Shown here one piece after another: positions 31,644-32,447 of a stretch of DNA of 32,447 nt. A model generated the notes under the pieces. It saw nothing but the letters and a program-made list of their open reading frames with translations. It was not told where the DNA came from and did not search any database. This DNA is from an uncultured Chthonomonas sp. (GTDB lineage: Bacteria > Armatimonadota > Chthonomonadetes > Chthonomonadales > CAJBBX01): assembly GCA_903885605.1 (NCBI GenBank), contig CAISJD010000038.1, positions 1-32,447 on the forward strand, written 5' to 3'. The position numbers and the translations under genes were made by a program. Numbering within the stretch: position 1 is the stretch's first letter; each line of letters begins with the position of its first letter.

Positions 31644-32447
31644 GGCTTGGCACCAGGAAGTAGCCGGAAGACGACGCATCCGTAGCGGGAGCCGTCCTGC
31701 ACCACCTCGGCCCGGCCGGCGGTCACGGCCTCGGCGAGAAGGAAACGCCACCTCTCGCCGTCACGCGGCGCCGTGCGGTAGGCCTCCAGGAAGAGCTCGG
31801 ACTCGGTCCCGTCTCGCACCGCGGCGCGAAGGCGCTCTCCCGAGGCTGCATCTTGGAAGAAGGGCGAAAACTGCAGGTTCACCAGGGCGACCGTCACGCC
31901 GTGGTCGAGGAACCAGTCCACCATGACGGACGCGTCTCCGAACTGCAAATAGGGAATGTAAAGCGAATGCCCCTCGTTTCCCCATAGGTACCGGCGGCCA
32001 AGGCCGAACCCCCGCGTCTCCTCGAAGAGGACGACCTGGGTTCCTGCCGGTGTGTTGGCGTTAACCCACTCCTCCGATGCGGCGCAGTTCACCTGCCGCT
32101 GCACATGGCGGCGGTCGGCCTCGGGGCTTGCCGCCCGTCCCACGGCTCCCGGCAGGCGCGGCAGGAAGACCACGCCGGTGAAGGCGCACTGCAGCGCCAG
32201 CACGGCGGCCGCCAGCACGGTCCCGGCGCGTCCCCGGTGCGGTGAAAGCAGCGCCGCGGCGCCCGCGACACAGACCAGCGGCGCCAGTGGGATGAGGTAG
32301 CGCACGTACTGCATGCTGAGGCTCCACGCCACGAACCAGCAGGCCGCAATCCCCAGCGCCGAGCCGCCGAGGCGTCCCAGAGGACGGTAGACCAGGGCCG
32401 CACCGAGTAGCGCCAGCAACCCCATTCCGAGGTGCGACTCCGCGCCC
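31640..32447 (-). CDS. C-terminal part of a second GT-C-type membrane glycosyltransferase (cut by right edge)
   Basis: About 268 residues are visible and the frame is open to the window edge, so the N-terminus lies beyond. The start of the visible part has hydrophobic helices including RYLIPLAPLVCVAGAAALL, as in the last helices of GT39/GT83-like enzymes. The final 150 residues form a soluble domain with YLWGNEGHSLYIPY and MVDWFLDHGVTVALVNL. That fits the periplasmic C-terminal domain of such transferases. The assignment rests on helix pattern and on the neighbouring enzyme of the same kind. The stop overlaps the next gene's ATG by ATGA. Confidence 0.7.
   Translation of the reverse strand, partial: GAESHLGMGLLALLGAALVYRPLGRLGGSALGIAACWFVAWSLSMQYVRYLIPLAPLVCVAGAAALLSPHRGRAGTVLAAAVLALQCAFTGVVFLPRLPGAVGRAASPEADRRHVQRQVNCAASEEWVNANTPAGTQVVLFEETRGFGLGRRYLWGNEGHSLYIPYLQFGDASVMVDWFLDHGVTVALVNLQFSPFFQDAASGERLRAAVRDGTESELFLEAYRTAPRDGERWRFLLAEAVTAGRAEVVQDGSRYGCVVFRLLPGAKP

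Overview
The window is a dense, strongly GC-rich bacterial chromosome segment. It has 28 protein genes and one tRNA, no stretch over 300 bases without a gene, and no insertion sequence, CRISPR array or rRNA. The largest gap, 28255-28501, holds the divergent promoters of lexA and a sugar isomerase operon. The envelope sugar genes (heptose-1-P adenylyltransferase, dTDP-rhamnose reductase, UDP-glucose epimerase, GT-C glycosyltransferases), the LexA-type SOS system and the gene mix suggest an environmental, diderm-like, GC-rich phylum. Armatimonadota or a related lineage is my best guess, but this is inference: no marker here is decisive.

Layout. 1-2040 (minus): a DUF2344 protein followed by RNase E/G, which is cut by the left edge and appears to start at a non-canonical ATC codon. 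2080-3543 (plus): a PBP4-type D-Ala-D-Ala carboxypeptidase. 3554-5046 (minus): folB-nadA. 5109-5241: a lone tRNA-Asn with its own consensus promoter and terminator. 5329-9315 (minus): an operon of a Gfo/Idh/MocA oxidoreductase, a sialidase-like BNR protein and an AspT/YidE-type transporter. 9467-11425 (plus): a large protein I cannot place. 11422-15454 (minus): an ABC-F ATPase, a so-called quinate 5-dehydrogenase family protein, and a homologue of cyanobacterial acyl-ACP reductase. 15594-16886 (plus): purA.

16953-28254 (minus) is a long run of closely packed genes: sugar isomerase/epimerase, PpiC/SurA-type foldase, rsmI, galE, rfaE2-like, UbiA-type DPPR synthase-like, rfbD, a GHL10-like secreted glycosidase, dinG, and a phage-type small protein. 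Many neighbours share start/stop overlaps (GTGA or TGATG), which implies translational coupling. 28502-29143 (plus): lexA, whose -10 box lies inside a perfect 18-bp palindrome, the probable LexA operator. 29106-32447 (minus): two GT-C membrane glycosyltransferases (the first cut by the right edge), tsaE and tsaB, again coupled through overlaps.

The most unusual points are the acyl-ACP-reductase-like protein with a conserved catalytic cysteine beside an uncharacterised partner, the lexA palindrome, the ATC start of RNase E/G, the unidentified 652-residue protein, and the stand-alone phage-type gene next to dinG. Everything else looks like well-preserved housekeeping and envelope biosynthesis.
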